Shown: positions 1-12,531, numbered from the stretch's first letter. The stretch is 64,000 nucleotides of DNA from Phoebastria nigripes (GCA_035582835.1 JAYKAV010003153.1:1-64000), one strand, 5' to 3'. Numbers and translations: made by a program. Notes: generated from the sequence alone by a model not told the origin.

Positions 1-76
1 TGTTGGGTTGACGGTTGGACTTGATGATCTTAGAGGTCTTTTCCAACCTTAATGATTCTATGATTCTAAGAGGATC
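1..76 (+). mobile_element. 3' tail of an avian CR1 LINE
   Basis: The first 76 bases match the 3' end typical of bird CR1 retrotransposons: a GGTTGGACTTGATGATCTTA segment, then GAGGTCTTTTCCAACCTTAATG, ending in the diagnostic octamer microsatellite (ATTCTATG repeated, here ATTCTATGATTCTAAG). The copy is cut by the window edge, so its 5' extent is unknown. CR1 copies are usually 5'-truncated and end in this octamer repeat rather than poly-A. Orientation is +. Confidence 0.88.
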
Positions 77-3000
77 TACCTGTATTCAAGCAGGTGGAGA
101 ACTCAAATTCATTTTCTTTAAATTTGATTTCTCCTACAGCAAGCCAGCTTGTGTTACACAGCCTTGTTCACCGCTTTCCTGTTCTGCTTATACCACACAG
201 TCTTTTGTAAACAGACCAAACGACATCCAGAAAAATCAGTGAGGTTGCCTTGTCCCAGCTGCTCTGAAGTTTGCTCCAGGATTTCGTCCTCTGATGGCTG
301 CAAGACTTCCAACACCCAGCCTTAATTTATTCCACCCTCTCTCTGGGTTAAGAATACCCCCCATAGTTATTTATCATCAAAATGAAGAAAACAGACTTTT
401 TGCATTAGCACAGCCAATGGGATATGTAATACTTTCCATTTCAAAACTTACCCTGAGTAACTCCGCACAAAGCCCTCCTGCAGCCCCATACGTCTCTTCT
501 CAACGCTGTTACAAAGACTCATGCGTTTCTTTGAAATTTCCCGTTTGGGAGTTTCTTACCAACTTTCTATTTTTTTTGCAGACATCCCCATTTCCTGCAG
601 TTTGTTTAATAGCTTCCCAAGCAGTCCTAGATCTGATGCTTTCCTGAAGTGCGGGGAGATAAAATCTACTTCATTTCTGTAGTCCAGCAAAGGGATTCTC
701 CTAACCAGGAGAGCTATGGATTGAGTCCTACAGCACCTGTTTTTAGCAAATATGCTTCATTTTGTCCTACTTTTCATTCATATCTGTATCTACCTCCATC
801 ATATGAAAAGCTTCTTTACAGTCCTGCATATTTCTGGGCTTGCGATAACTATATATGGCTGTTAAGTTCGCCTTTTTCCCCATGCATTTGCTCTTAAGTC
901 GGACCATCTCAAGTGACTGATTAAATCCCCTCCTGCTAGAGATGCCCACAATTTTGGTAGTCATGGTTTGGCGTGCCCACCTTGCCCAAGGCTGCTTCAG
1001 TCCCGGTAGGCAGCTCTGGTGATGAGAGCTGTCCCTGGTGATGCAGTGACCTGCCCCAGCCCCTGGATCGGCACCTACGCAGGGATTAAGGCATTCCTGA
1101 CACAGCGCATTTCCTAGGGAATCACTCATCAGGTTAGCCAGAACATGCAAGTTGTGCAGACGGACTGCCCAAATTGTTGAAGAGAGATCAGCGAGGCAGG
1201 GTGGGGGAAGTTATGCAAAAGTCTGGCTAGACAGACCCAAAAAAATAAAAAACATAAGCCCACACCCTCTGTCTGGCGATCCTGATGACTGAACAACAGT
1301 GGAAACATGTTTAGTTGCCAAAAAGAGAGCTTCACTCCTTACANGGAGCTGTGTACATTCATCCCTGTCTTTGTGGTCCTCTTAAGCGCTTGCATCTCCA
1401 GCAACAGGAATGAAAGGCTGGTCGAAATTCGTCACTGGAATGAAACGCGAGTTTCCTGCCGTCGCTCATCCTTTACCTCTTCCTCTCTCGCTGAATAGAT
1501 AAGGAGGTGGTTCGCTCCAGAAGGGTTTGTTTGCTTTATGAGGCATTTCAAGCAGAGTGCCCGAGGCTGTAAGGTTAATGCTGCAGGACAGGGCGTATTG
1601 TTCTCGGCAGTCAAGTTCTGATTTGTGCAAGAAGGAAAAAAGTCATTTCTCATGCTGTTTTCCCTCTCGTAAATAGAGCTGGTTAGAAGCATTTTTTTTG
1701 CAAAAGTTTTGGTGAGACATGGAAAATGTGCTCTGTTCTCTCTGCTTGCAATCGGCTCCTCTCATCTTTTTTTAGTTCTAACAGCAGCTATTTTGAAATA
1801 AGTCTGATTAGCCTGCTCCTAGCACCTATTTTGGCTTATGGCATTTTAAAGTGTTTTATGGTATGTATGTACTGCATACATGATGTGTTATTTTCTTAAA
1901 TCTATCATCTTTTTTTTTTTTCTTTCTGCCCTTCCCATCAGCTAAACAGAGATAACTGAATCTGGATGTAAATTTTATGGGTGGAGAGGGAAGGAAAAGA
2001 GGAGGCGGAGGGGGAAGGAGCAGCAAATTGTTCTGCAAAAAGCCTCTGGGCTGGAGCCATGTTTTTGTTTGAAAACACAGATATATACCCAGTGACTGCT
2101 AGTGTTAAAAATGACATAATGGTAATAATCTATGAGAAGGCCTAAGTTATAGGTCATGTAACTATTAATGAAAAGCTTGTATGGCTCCTAAGTGCCCTTT
2201 GCAACATGTTCGGTTCATGTTGTTCCAGTCCACATTGTTTGTGGGATGAGGGAAACCAGCCCTGGTAATTCTTGTATGTGCCTCTATCTCCCCAGAAAAT
2301 TGTCATTAATCCACTGGCTAGTCTACTGAGAAACAGGAATTGAGGTTAGGTGAGCACTGCTGCCCTGCTAGAGCCAAGCCTGGGAGCAGGCTGGTGTGGG
2401 AATGGGAGAGCAACCCGCCTTGGGGAGGGCCAGGCTCCACGCTTAGGGTCTGGGTCATGCCCCACGGAGGGAAGTTTTTCGAGGAGATTTCTCCCTGCTA
2501 GGCTAGGAGTGGTGGAAACCCTGCCCACAAAAGAGAGGTGAAACTATTTTTATATCCGCTTGTGCTTGCACTTCCCTGGATTATTCAGATACTGCAGCGA
2601 TGAATGCGGTAACACTTGCAAGTTACTTGGCTACTATGGTGTTGCAAGCTATATGAGGTAATACAGAAATATTTCATTCATTTCCAGGGACCAGCTCACT
2701 GGCCCTTTTCCAGCAGCGCTGTAAACTTGTAAAACTGATGGATCACTTTCCCAAGGGTCTTTATTACCAAGACTTCTCAGCAACTGGAATAGCCTTGTAA
2801 ACTATTCAGACCATGCAAGATGCTTAAAATAAGCTTACAATTAGGGTTCCCTGGGGTTTTGTGCTGGACTTCTTTTCCCAAAGACTCTTTTCTGTCATAT
2901 TTAGCACAGGAGACTTGGATGTGACTCTCTTGGGGCTTATCTCTGTCAACAGGAAAAGGGTACTTCTGAATGAAATTAAGTGCTACCGCTCCCTTCCTCA

Positions 3001-5329
3001 AAGGCAAAAAACACTGCAATGAGTGTAAGTTATGTCTTGGGTTGATTTGACAAATCCCAACCTTTGGGATGACTTGGATCTGGTTCCAATGAGGCTTAGC
3101 ATAAATATGTGTATAACTGAGTTTCAAACATAGTTCTGCACGTGAATTAAACTCTACGAAACACTGTTAATTTGACTTTTTGTCATATAAAATCTGAACT
3201 GGTGCATGCCTCGTCTCTCTCAGCTGTTCTGCTTTCCTGTCCCCGTCCCTCCATGTCATTCAGGCAACTGGTTCCAGAGTGGAGCAGTCTTCTGTTTGCT
3301 GATGTGCAGAGCACAGACCAGGTACATCACCATTACACATGGGATACAGGATTAATTTCTTTTTTTTTTTTTTTTTTTTTAAAAAAGGTTGCCTTTAGAG
3401 TGATTCTGGTTTTGAAAGATGAAACAATATTTACATGTATATATAATAATAATATGTATATAACATAATGCTATACTGATAACTTTTTTTTTTAACCAAA
3501 AAGGAAGAAAAAAATAACATTGCCCATGCATGCTTCTGGATGATAAAAGTTGTCCCCTTCCCCTTCAGTTTCAGACAAATAAAAATAAAATGGGAGCAGA
3601 AGAACCACTTTGTTCCCCGGCTCTGCCCCCGGGTGTATAAATAGCAGGCGTCCCTGTGCCTGGGTGGCTGCTGGAGTGCCTCTCATTCCAGAGATCTTTG
3701 GCCACCCTCTTATCAAAACAGAAAGGCTGACTTCACTCCCACTCTCCGCTGATTATTTCATGTTGGAAACAGGTAACACGACAGCTTCCATTGTCCTTGA
3801 ATTAGCCACCTACTTCCAGAGGTCAAACAAACAGGCTGAAGGTCCAGAAACTCACTTCAGCTAATTGCTGCCAAAATTCCTTCTCCGTGAAACGAGCAGG
3901 GGCTGGAGCGGTCCCGGGTGACAAATGTTCTCCAGAGAGAGGCACAGAAACCATCCTAGGAGGGCTAACAAGGGGTATCGAGCTACAGCGCTGGGGAAGA
4001 GGCAAAATGCGAGACAAAGCCCAGTGCCAATTTTAAACTTAGGAGCTAGAGCTGCAGAAAGTTTCTACTTGATTTTAACAGGCTTTGAAGTCTCAGTCAA
4101 GCTGATGGTGGAGCGATAGCATGAGGACAAGGCTGTCTGATTCAATCCTGGGGCACAGGAGGTTCAAGTTTTACACTGGGCACTGGCATGGCCCTTTATT
4201 TGCTGAAATTTTTCTATCAGCATCAAAATTTCCTACTGGCTTTCTGCTTTTGTATTTTTAGAAATAATATGAGTTTAGAGGCAATGGGCGGTGGCTAAAA
4301 CTTTTCCCTCTTCCCCCTCCCGTTTTCACTTNTTTTTTTCCTTCCACCAGCTTTCTAGCTGTTGCTTTAATTAGTCTCTAATATATGTCTCTATCATGTA
4401 GCACAGACACCACAGCTACTGCTGTGCAACCTGGGTCACACGTTCGACATGTACGCCGTGCCAAAGATGATTGATGCCACCCTCCTGTCACTGTCGTATT
4501 TTCTTTAAAATGAAAGCTTAGAGAACGAGAGGATTGTATCGCCCTGCTTTGGAGGGTTGTCCTCATANGAAGAAAAGGAAAGCGCAGGCCTGTGCCCCGC
4601 TAACACATTGCAGGCACTTCACGCTTCTCCAAAGTACCGTCAGCTCCTATTTATCCCTGGATTGATTAATCTGACTACATGTCCCACCTGTAGCTGCACA
4701 GATGCTGCGGACAGTACAAGGCGGCGCATAAAGCCAATTGTATTAGGTCCTGCTTCACTTGCAGTTGTTTGTATGTTGTCCATCCTCTACAGAAACTGGC
4801 TTGTATGCTTTTCCATAGGTGGATATAGTCAATAAGCTCTTAGAGAATAACCCAGATATCTACAGTTTTGATTTATCCGTGTTAGGCCACCACCTTGCTG
4901 ATAGGAAGTATGGATGAGAGATATTTGCCTCTCAACAGCAGCTTTTTCTTTCTTTTCCTCTTTCCTTAATCTGTGTAAGAGAATTTTTTAACCGTGCTTT
5001 AACAAACCTAAACCAAGCCTAAAATACTGGTTTCCCCATCTTTCTTTTGTTCCCTGTCCTGTTTTGAAACAAACTGCTGTTGACACTGCTAAGTTCTCTG
5101 CTTCTGCTGCCTTGCCAACATTGGCATGATAATGTTTTGTATCTAAGACATTGTGAAACTTCTTTGTATTTTAATACTGGCGCTCTGTTTCCTTCTTCAC
5201 TCAGACCTCTGAGTGGCCTTTGACTCCTGCTGGCTCCGATCTGAACATCACTATAGACAGTGCTTGTAGCACTTCTGTGCTTTCCTCCCAGCACGGCTTC
5301 TTGGGCTCGCCAAGGGCAGCTCATGTCAG
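77..5329. other. Upstream intergenic DNA, no gene recognised
   Basis: This stretch holds only short open frames in all six frames, with no recognisable domain, splice-bounded exon or RNA gene. It contains T-tracts (about 1911-1921 and 3361-3380), AT-rich stretches, single ambiguous bases at 1344, 4332 and 4568, and one isolated TATA-like motif listed separately. From amniote synteny the neighbour on this side should be HPGDS on the opposite strand, but I see none of its coding exons here. Confidence 0.6.
3636..3643 (+). promoter_or_regulatory. Isolated TATA-box-like motif
   Basis: A TATAAATA octamer sits just downstream of a short C/G-rich stretch (GCCCCCGGG) and is followed by GC-rich sequence, an arrangement resembling a TATA core promoter. 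No coding exon or donor that I can recognise follows within several hundred bases. A motif this short also occurs by chance, so this is a weak call. Confidence 0.15.
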
Positions 5330-6340
5330 ACTAACCTCACAGCTTTCTTCATCACTGCGATTATAAACAGAAGGAATGTGTCAGATCCCATTTGTCTGGG
5401 CTTTAGGACAGCATCTGACATCCTGCTCCAATCCTTATGCTGCTGAAGGCCATTGTTTTTATGCAAGGTGAGCAGGAAGACTGCACCAGGTAATACTGAA
5501 ACAAAAAGTACCAGGCAGAAAGGTAGTTAATGGAGTTTATATATGTACATATATATATAATTACATAAATATACGGTTATAAAATTAAAAGGTCTTGGAA
5601 TCATTCCTGCTTAATGTTTTCATCAGTAAACTAGGCACAAGGGCTACAAGTTTGCTGGTGGCATTTGTGGATGACAAAAAGTTGGGAGGCACTGTCAGGA
5701 TGGGAGGAAGATCTGAAAAATATTATGGGAAGAACAAAAATGCAATGAAGTTAAATTCAGAAGCATATATGACAAAAGCACGCATATGGAGATTACTTAT
5801 CAGTAAGCTGAAAATGGAAGAAAAGTAGAAAAAAATGAATCAACTGGGCAACTCTCTGGTACCTCTGGAGCACTGATACGATTTTCTTTGGAGAAGAAGG
5901 AAATGTCATTCTGGGACACGTCAAACGAGATGTTTCCAGTGGAAACACTAAATCCATTACAGAAGATGACATTGGTAAGGTGTCCTCAGGACGCTATATA
6001 TGATTTTGATGTCTCATGTCCAAGGAAAAAACAAATCTGAACAGGTGTAAAGAAAGGCTACTGAGATCACCAGCAGTGCCACAATCTTTCCTTACAAATA
6101 GAGGCAAGGCAAGCTTGACTTGTTCAGCCCAAGAAAATGAAGGTTGACAGGGGATATGGTTTCCATCTAAAAATACCCAGGAGTGAAACAGCAGGGAGGG
6201 AAAAGAACTATTTAAACTTGTCTGTGACTAAACTTAGTCTGGAAATAAGATGCAGGTTGCTGGCCATTAAAACAAACAGAGGCGAGGACAGCCTTCCGAT
6301 GGGAACGGCTGGGACCAGAAAAGCGCAAGTGCTTTAACAT
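5330..6340 (+). mobile_element. Ancient, decayed CR1-type LINE fragment (RT to 3' region)
   Basis: The stretch reads like a heavily mutated CR1/L3-type LINE. Near 5397-5420 a frame gives LGFRTASD, resembling the reverse-transcriptase motif LDFSKAFD. At 5664-5690 the frame gives FVDDKKLGG, matching the F-A-D-D-T-K-L-G-G box around the RT catalytic aspartates, with the first alanine and the threonine changed. From about 6060 to 6330 the DNA follows the post-RT CR1 text (GAGGCAAGGCAAGCTTGACT, then TGTTCAGCC, then a segment ending GGACAGCCTTCCGATGGGA). Frameshifts and stops break it, so it is not functional. Divergence suggests an old amniote-wide insertion rather than a young bird copy. Both boundaries are approximate. 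Confidence 0.62.
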
Positions 6341-8106
6341 GTAAATTCATTTGGGAAGAAACACTATAGCACCTCGGGAGGGAAAAAGGCTTGGGCTCAG
6401 TGACACTTCATGTTTGTGTGACTCCTGGATCCACCCAGGGAGTGCATAGAGAGGTGACAGTTTCTGACTGCCAGCTAGAGATGCAGGATGCTCTTAGGTG
6501 CCTACAGTCCCTTCCGTCACTCCTGCTCTTCTTGATTTATGTACGGTGTTTCAGCCAAAAATATTGGCACAGCATGGGTTTCATTCTTCTGCCGGTGACA
6601 CCCAGATCTATGTGGCAGCCAACCTTGCAAAGCCAACAAGGATCCGGTGTTTCACAAACAGCAAGAGGGATATAAATCATTGTAACAAAATTAACACATA
6701 AATATGCCGCTGCTGTATGTAAATTTGGTCCAAATTCTTAAAATGTATAAATATCAGCTTCTCTGGTGTTTGTTTTTTTTTTTTCTCCCCCTTCTCTTCT
6801 GTCAGTAAAGATTACATGTATTTTATTTACTGTGGGAATAGCTACTAGCTGCTTTAATATTTTTTGTGGGCAGCAGCTAAAATAAGATCTCCTTGACGTG
6901 TTCTCAGATCTTACTGCTCTCATGGTTGGTTTCTTTTTTTTTTTTTTTCCCCCAGAGAAATATAACTTTAGAGGTGGTTACAAAGGCCTACAGCAGTTTC
7001 TCTGCATGCAGAGGTTTTTGTATGGATTTACCTAAATAGTTACAAAATCCAGGTCAGTTAAGTTGACACAACAGGAAAGCTATGTTATCTTTTTTTCTTT
7101 TATGTTTTTGTTGATGCACTGGAATTTCACTAGTTTGGACTACATTGATTTCTGTATCATTTCAGTTACGTGACCTGGCTGAAGTGATTTGACTTGGTGA
7201 AGGTGACACAGGGTCGTGGTGGCCGAGCCCCAAACGGCATCTACCGAGTGCCTCTGCCTGAGCTGCAGAACAGACCTGTCTTGTGAAAAGGCTGTGTGAA
7301 TTAGCTGTGCTTGTGTGAATTAGTGGTGCCAGTAGGAATAACGCAGGGGAGCTGCATGCTCCCCTCCTGCGACGTCTGTCCAAACCCGTGTGCCGGGCTG
7401 CTCCTGACCTGCCAGGCAAAGCACTCCTCATGCCACAGCTTGCATCCGCTCCCTCCCTTGCTAAGGCAATATGTTACATAAAAGATTATAGGCAAAGCTG
7501 TACCTCTTCTCCCATGACATTAATTAATATAAATAACTGCAAGGATCACTCTGAAAGTTTGGCTGTTTACCTGCCAAACCCTACTTAACTGGTGTTCGTG
7601 GTGTATGTCAAATGTAGCTCAAAGACATCACTCAGCAAGCCCTTCCTGCACAGCTGATGGACTGTAATTAAACCACACCAAGCCACAGATTTCTGCATTA
7701 ACCATTCCCTGCCGTTAAGGAGAAGGAAATTTAAGCAGGCNGCTTGCTTCAAGAGGTAAGAGTTTGGATGATTGAAGGCGTTACTCCAGTAACATGCTTG
7801 GCTCTGTCAAGAATGGTAAATATGAAGCCTGAATTTTTTTTTTTTTTTTCTTCCCATGCATCGCTGTGGTTGAAGAAGCAGAAAGGGCTATGTCAGCCTG
7901 GGGTAGGGTAATCCAGTAGTTAGGAACTGCACAGGAATTTGGAAGAACTGGTTTCAATTCTTTATCTGACAGTTGATTCCTAGCATCTATAAATGTTTAT
8001 TGCCTCTGGTCACCATCCATAAAATGAGGCTAATGCTTCACAGCGGGGATGGGGATGAAGCTGTCCAGGCTGTGATGTACTGAGAAGCTTCAGATTGGTT
8101 TCAGTC

Positions 8107-8116
8107 CCTAAAATGG
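8107..8116. promoter_or_regulatory. CArG-box match (candidate SRF site)
   Basis: CCTAAAATGG satisfies the CC(A/T)6GG serum response factor consensus exactly. It lies about 4 kb upstream of the CpG island of a gene for an actin-associated Z-disc protein, a class often controlled by SRF. The sequence shows only the motif; function is inferred. Confidence 0.25.
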
Positions 8117-9076
8117 GCCATGTTTAATGTGATAAGTATGTAACCTGGAGTTCCTCAAAAGGTTTCTCGTATTCCCCGCAATTAAAAGATTTAGTTGCTG
8201 TTTCATTGATTTGGGTTCGCGAGGAGGAAATGTTTAACCTGTAGCACGGGCTGTGGCCTCCACATAGGTGGTCCATCTTTTAGCTGAGAAGGAGGGAATA
8301 AACCAGATTTGCCTAGCTTACAGCTTCTCGATGAATGACCAGGCTCCAGATGCGTCTGCTCAGTCACTACAAAGGAGTCCAGTAATAACATACACTTATT
8401 TCCTTTGTTTACAAAATTTACCAAGATTCTGGGTGACATTATAAATAAGGAGTATTTTATTAGTAAATATTACTTTTTCTTTAAAAAGAAAACACCAATA
8501 AAGAAAAATTAAAGAAGGCTTGATAACCTAAATTAAAGAAGAAATTAGGATACAAAAAAGACCATAAATCCATTTATAACGTTAAGAGCTTTAATGGCTA
8601 ACTATCTAAAGTGGGAAGACCAACGCTGTTAACATTTCAATCTGATAAAAGCCACAGGCTTAAAAACTGGCCTGACCACCAACATGGTGAGTGAACTGCA
8701 GGCAGAGAGGACGACTGCTACAGGAGCAGTAACGCAAGAAAACGTGCCTGGTGGAAAAATGGGCTGATGAAAAGTGAAGACGGTCNGCACAGCTGGAGGA
8801 AGAACCAGGGCTCTAAGAGGAGGAAAAAAGAGGTGACAAGTAAGAGTAAACTTGACCATGGGTTTTTTTGGCTGACAAAGCTGGCCCAAAGTGAATTGGG
8901 TGGGCATAGCTGCCCAGCTGGACGGATCCTGACCCCCTGGCTGGCCGCTCTGTGCCCCACCACTCTGCCGGCAGCTCCGCGCGAGGAAGTCCTTAGGCTA
9001 ACTGGAGTTATTGTGGTGGACAGGATGTATGAGAGAGGATGTAATTCAGCACTGGGTATCTTTCCAAACCAGGGAC

Positions 9077-9123
9077 AGGAAAAAAGAAAAAAAAAGAAAA
9101 AAAGAAGGGGGGAAAAAAAAAAA
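9077..9123 (+). repeat. Homopurine (A/G-only) tract
   Basis: Forty-seven consecutive purines, mostly A with interspersed G and one run of six G, bounded by C on both sides. It is simple-sequence DNA and the reason a lysine-rich ORF appears here. Such tracts can adopt triplex structure. Confidence 0.85.
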
Positions 9124-12100
9124 CCACCAAAACCACAAAACACTAAACAAACAGAAAAATAAAAGCGCTTCTGTGATACCAGTTCGAGGCCGTTTTGGCT
9201 TCACCATGACCGGAGCGTAACAGCTTGCCCTCTGTAGCTGTCAAAAGCTGACTGCAGCCCCTGCTTCTCAGAAACACTCAGAACATATCTAATTTATTTC
9301 GTTGTTTGTCCAGAGAGCTATCTTGGAACTGGAAATAAGCTGTGAGGCTATAGACGATATTCACATTAGCCTCTTGTAAGAGAGGGTTACTTTATGCTGA
9401 ACTCCCAGCTATACGCTGACTGTAAATATTTGCATTAGCTTTACCTCTGGAAGAAAAGCAAAAGTGAAAGTAGCAGTGCACCAAAAGCACAGCTCGTAGT
9501 TCAGTGCCTTAGCACACAGAAAGCTAATGCTAGATTAACTGCTGCTTAATTGAGAATCATTTTACTGTGCATTGTTAATCTGTTCATAATTTATGGGCTG
9601 CTTTTTCCATTTAGGAGTGCCTTTTTGTACTTCACCACCGCAGGTGATACTCTCTGTCAGAGTTTTGCAGTGCCCATTATCTGGCACCTAAGGCATTTCA
9701 TTAGCATTTAAACAAGACTTAAGTGCCTGAGTAATTTTGATAGGCTGTATCTGCATGGCTCACAGACTACTGCATTTAATTAATTTCCAGACTTCTTCCT
9801 TCCTTGTTCAGAGGGGAAAAATGCAAGCTCTGTCTAAAATACAGTGGTGGTAGGAAGAACAGGCAGGCCACAGTTCTGGCTGCTGCTGAGGTTTCTTGCT
9901 CAACTTGCTATCTCTTATTTCACTATTCAGCTCTAATGAAAAGCTTTTTCTCAAAGAGGAGAATATTTGAAAAGTGACCAAGAATGGAGAGATCTCGAAC
10001 TAATGAGTTGCCTCTAATTTCTGTGCCCTGTCTCTGGAGGCAAAGGAAAACAGATTCATTTGTCACAAACTGATCACGCTGCAGAAAAGCGATGACGGAC
10101 TTAAAGACGAGACTGCCAGCTTTGAGCTGGGAGTGGCACTGGCCTGGGTGCAACGGGTGGGTACGGTGCAGAGGGCACACAGGCCCGCCACGGGTGAATC
10201 TTACTGCAACGCCTACCAGCAAAAGACTCTCTGCAAGTTCTCCTTTAATCCTGATGAATGCATGTAACGTGTTCTTGAGACGCTGCATGTGCAGATAGCT
10301 TGGGCAAGCTACTCCTGCACCAAGAAAAGCTGAAGGCTTTTGAAGAACTGAAGTGGAAAAGGATGTTTCTCACTAATGCGGCTAGCCGGTATTCCAGGCT
10401 AAGACCGCAGGCTGTGCGCTCTGGTGAGCTGAGAGCAGTTTGCTACCCAAGCAGTCAGTGCAGGGACACGCTGACCTTGGAGATGTCACGTGAGTCATGT
10501 TGGGGAGTGGGGTCCTGGAGCTTTTTCTACTCTAATAAATAAAACAGCATGGGAGTGACCTAAGGCCCTTGTGACACAATGAAAAATCCCTGTGTTGGGG
10601 AATTTTTACCTCCATGAATTAAAATCATGTGAGAAAGTCCATGTGTGTAATGGGGATTTTCAGTTTTGCCTGATTAGAGATACTTAATAGGAAAAGAGCA
10701 GAGTAAAGAAGAAAGATTTCTGAAAGAGTGGTTCGGCTACGTTAGTGTGAGGTTTAGATGCTTTTATTTTTGAGATGCTGTTGGAGATGCATTTGGCCTA
10801 GTCACGGCAGCTGACAAGACACACAGCTCAGCGGGACAATGTTAAAATACCCTTATTAAAGTTCACGTAACTAGTACTCGCAGGACTGGGCTGACCCCAG
10901 TATCATGCACACCCAGGCACCTGGGGCTTGGGTCTCCTACCCCAGCGTCACCTCCAGCCTGGGGGCTCCCACTCAGGGTAGCCTGTGTGGGCACGGGCAC
11001 AGCTGGGCCAAACTCAGGCGCCGGGCCTGTGCAGGTGACAACTGAAGTGAGGGACAGTGCTGCCCTCCTCCTAAATGGGGACAGAGGGGCTAGGCAGGGC
11101 CATCCATGATAAGGACCCCGTGTTGTGTTGGCTGGTGATAAGAATTTAAAGCTTTCTTCCACACTCTCTCCACAGTAAACCCATGCTTGAAGAGGGGATT
11201 GAAATCCCTTGAATGGTAGTGCTAATGGTACTGTTAATTAGATGCACATTTCTTTCACAGCCACTTTTATTTGTAATGACTTTTAATGCGTGTGAAATAT
11301 GACAGGAACCTCAAGCCTCACCTAGCTGTGCGGTGCAGCTAAACACGAAACTGAAGTGCTATCGCTTCACTTTCACCCTGTTCCTCCCTCCTGCGAGGCA
11401 GCGGCAGTGCCCGGCTCTGTCAAGCACAGCAGCGTGCTCTCTCAGCGAGTCTGTCCAGCTTCAGACTCAGGAAGCTTGTGGATTGTCAAACTGATAGTCT
11501 CCGTGTTAAATAATTACTCTGCTTGCAGGCAAGCGTATTGTATAACATAATCTGATCAAGCGTCACCTTAGAACCAGTTTGATTTCTTGCACCCACTCCA
11601 ACAGAGAGGCTGTGCCAGAAACCTCCCTTTCCTCCTTAGTGGGGACCCCTACTAATTTGTGAGCTGAATTTATTTAGGGCCACTTCACAGCCATTTGTTC
11701 TTGCGCCAGCATTGTCTTTTAGCTTGAACAGCGCTTCTGCCTCACTGCTGTTCCCCACTTTGATGTACTTCAGGAGGCGAGTATATCCCTCTCAGTCCTC
11801 ATGTCCACGTTAAATAAAACAAACTCTCTCTTTTTGTAAGGTGTCCTGCTCTGCTGCAGGCTGCCCCTGCAGCCGTAGCAGCGTATGTGGGGCTGTATTG
11901 AAGGGATTGTACATTTGATACATTTGACGTGGGGCTGCCGGGGGGCACTTTGGGGTCCGGGCCCCTTTGCTTCCCCCCCCGCCCAGCACAGCAGCCCCAT
12001 CCCCCAGGCCGGGGACTGGAGGGGCAGCGGCACACGGTGACCCGGCACCCCTTCCCCGCTCGCCCTTGCGTTTCACAGGTGCGCCTTGATTATCTGTGCG

Positions 12101-12237
12101 TAAAGCAAAGGGGAAAAAGCGTGCATTTCTCTATTAAAAAAACAACAAATCGGGACCGCCCGGGAACGGTGCTTTTGAGTCTTTCCAGCCCCTGCTCCGC
12201 GCTCCGCTCCGCACCGCCGCCCCGTCCCGTCGCTGCC

Positions 12238-12277
12238 GGGCTGGGCTGGGCCGGGCCGGGCCGGGCCGGGCCGGGGG
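12238..12277 (+). repeat. (GGGCT)2(GGGCC)5 pentanucleotide tract
   Basis: Two GGGCT units are followed by five GGGCC units and a run of five G. Eight G-runs of three or more spaced by two bases make it a strong G-quadruplex candidate on the sense strand. It lies in the promoter or in the untranslated first exon. Confidence 0.9.
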
Positions 12278-12293
12278 AGGAGCGGCGGGAGAC

Positions 12294-12303
12294 GGAAGTG
12301 AAA
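12294..12303 (+). promoter_or_regulatory. ETS motif overlapping an ETS-IRF composite-like element
   Basis: GGAAGTGAAA contains the ETS core GGAAGTG and also fits the ETS-IRF composite element pattern (GGAA, two bases, GAAA). ETS sites are common near CpG-island transcription starts, which is the simpler reading; the composite reading is only a pattern match. Confidence 0.35.
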
Positions 12304-12499
12304 ACAAGACCGGGGGGACGGGGCCGCCGCCTCCCAGACGCGCCGCGGGTGTCCTCGCCTCTCCGCGCCCTGCACCGCGCCGCTCCGCCGGGGTGAGTGG
12401 CGGCCCGGCCGCGGCGTGGGGGGAAGCAAAAAAAGAAAAAAAATGGGGAGGGGGGCAAAAAGTCAGCAGGTTGGACGGGGGTTTTAAAGCTTCACGGTG

Positions 12500-12500
<1 letters not shown>

Positions 12501-12531
<31 letters not shown>

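Larger units (their letters stand above)
6341..11929. other. Upstream intergenic DNA, no gene recognised
   Basis: No exon, RNA gene or clear transposon was recognised. The stretch contains T-tracts (near 6773-6784, 6936-6948 and 7836-7850), single ambiguous bases at 7741 and 8786, a homopurine tract and a CArG match listed separately, and a moderately GC-rich patch at about 10.87-11.11 kb in which both strands stay open by chance. It forms the 5' flank of the CpG-island promoter. Confidence 0.55.
12180..12392 (+). other. PDLIM5: Probable non-coding first exon of PDLIM5 (5' end uncertain)
   Basis: The 3' boundary is set by a strong splice donor, GGG|GTGAGTGG, with the exon ending at 12392. 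The exon would be 5' untranslated sequence, because the next exon carries the conserved start codon and an in-frame TGA 15 bases upstream of it. The 5' boundary is a guess within the CpG-densest part. The exon would include or abut the GGGCY repeat and the ETS-like motif. Alternative first exons elsewhere cannot be excluded. Confidence 0.55.

Noticed and set aside
10863..11162. 99-codon ORF on the - strand in a GC-richer patch
   Set aside because: No recognisable domain and no splice or promoter context; it reads as chance open frame.
1..12000. Search for HPGDS exons on the - strand
   Set aside because: Synteny predicts HPGDS on this side, but no frame shows glutathione-S-transferase-like sequence, so the gene must lie outside the window.
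11929..12458. Overlapping 118-155 codon ORFs on both strands at the CpG island start
   Set aside because: Low-complexity Arg/Pro/Gly products caused by GC composition; a splice donor and promoter-like sequence explain the region better.
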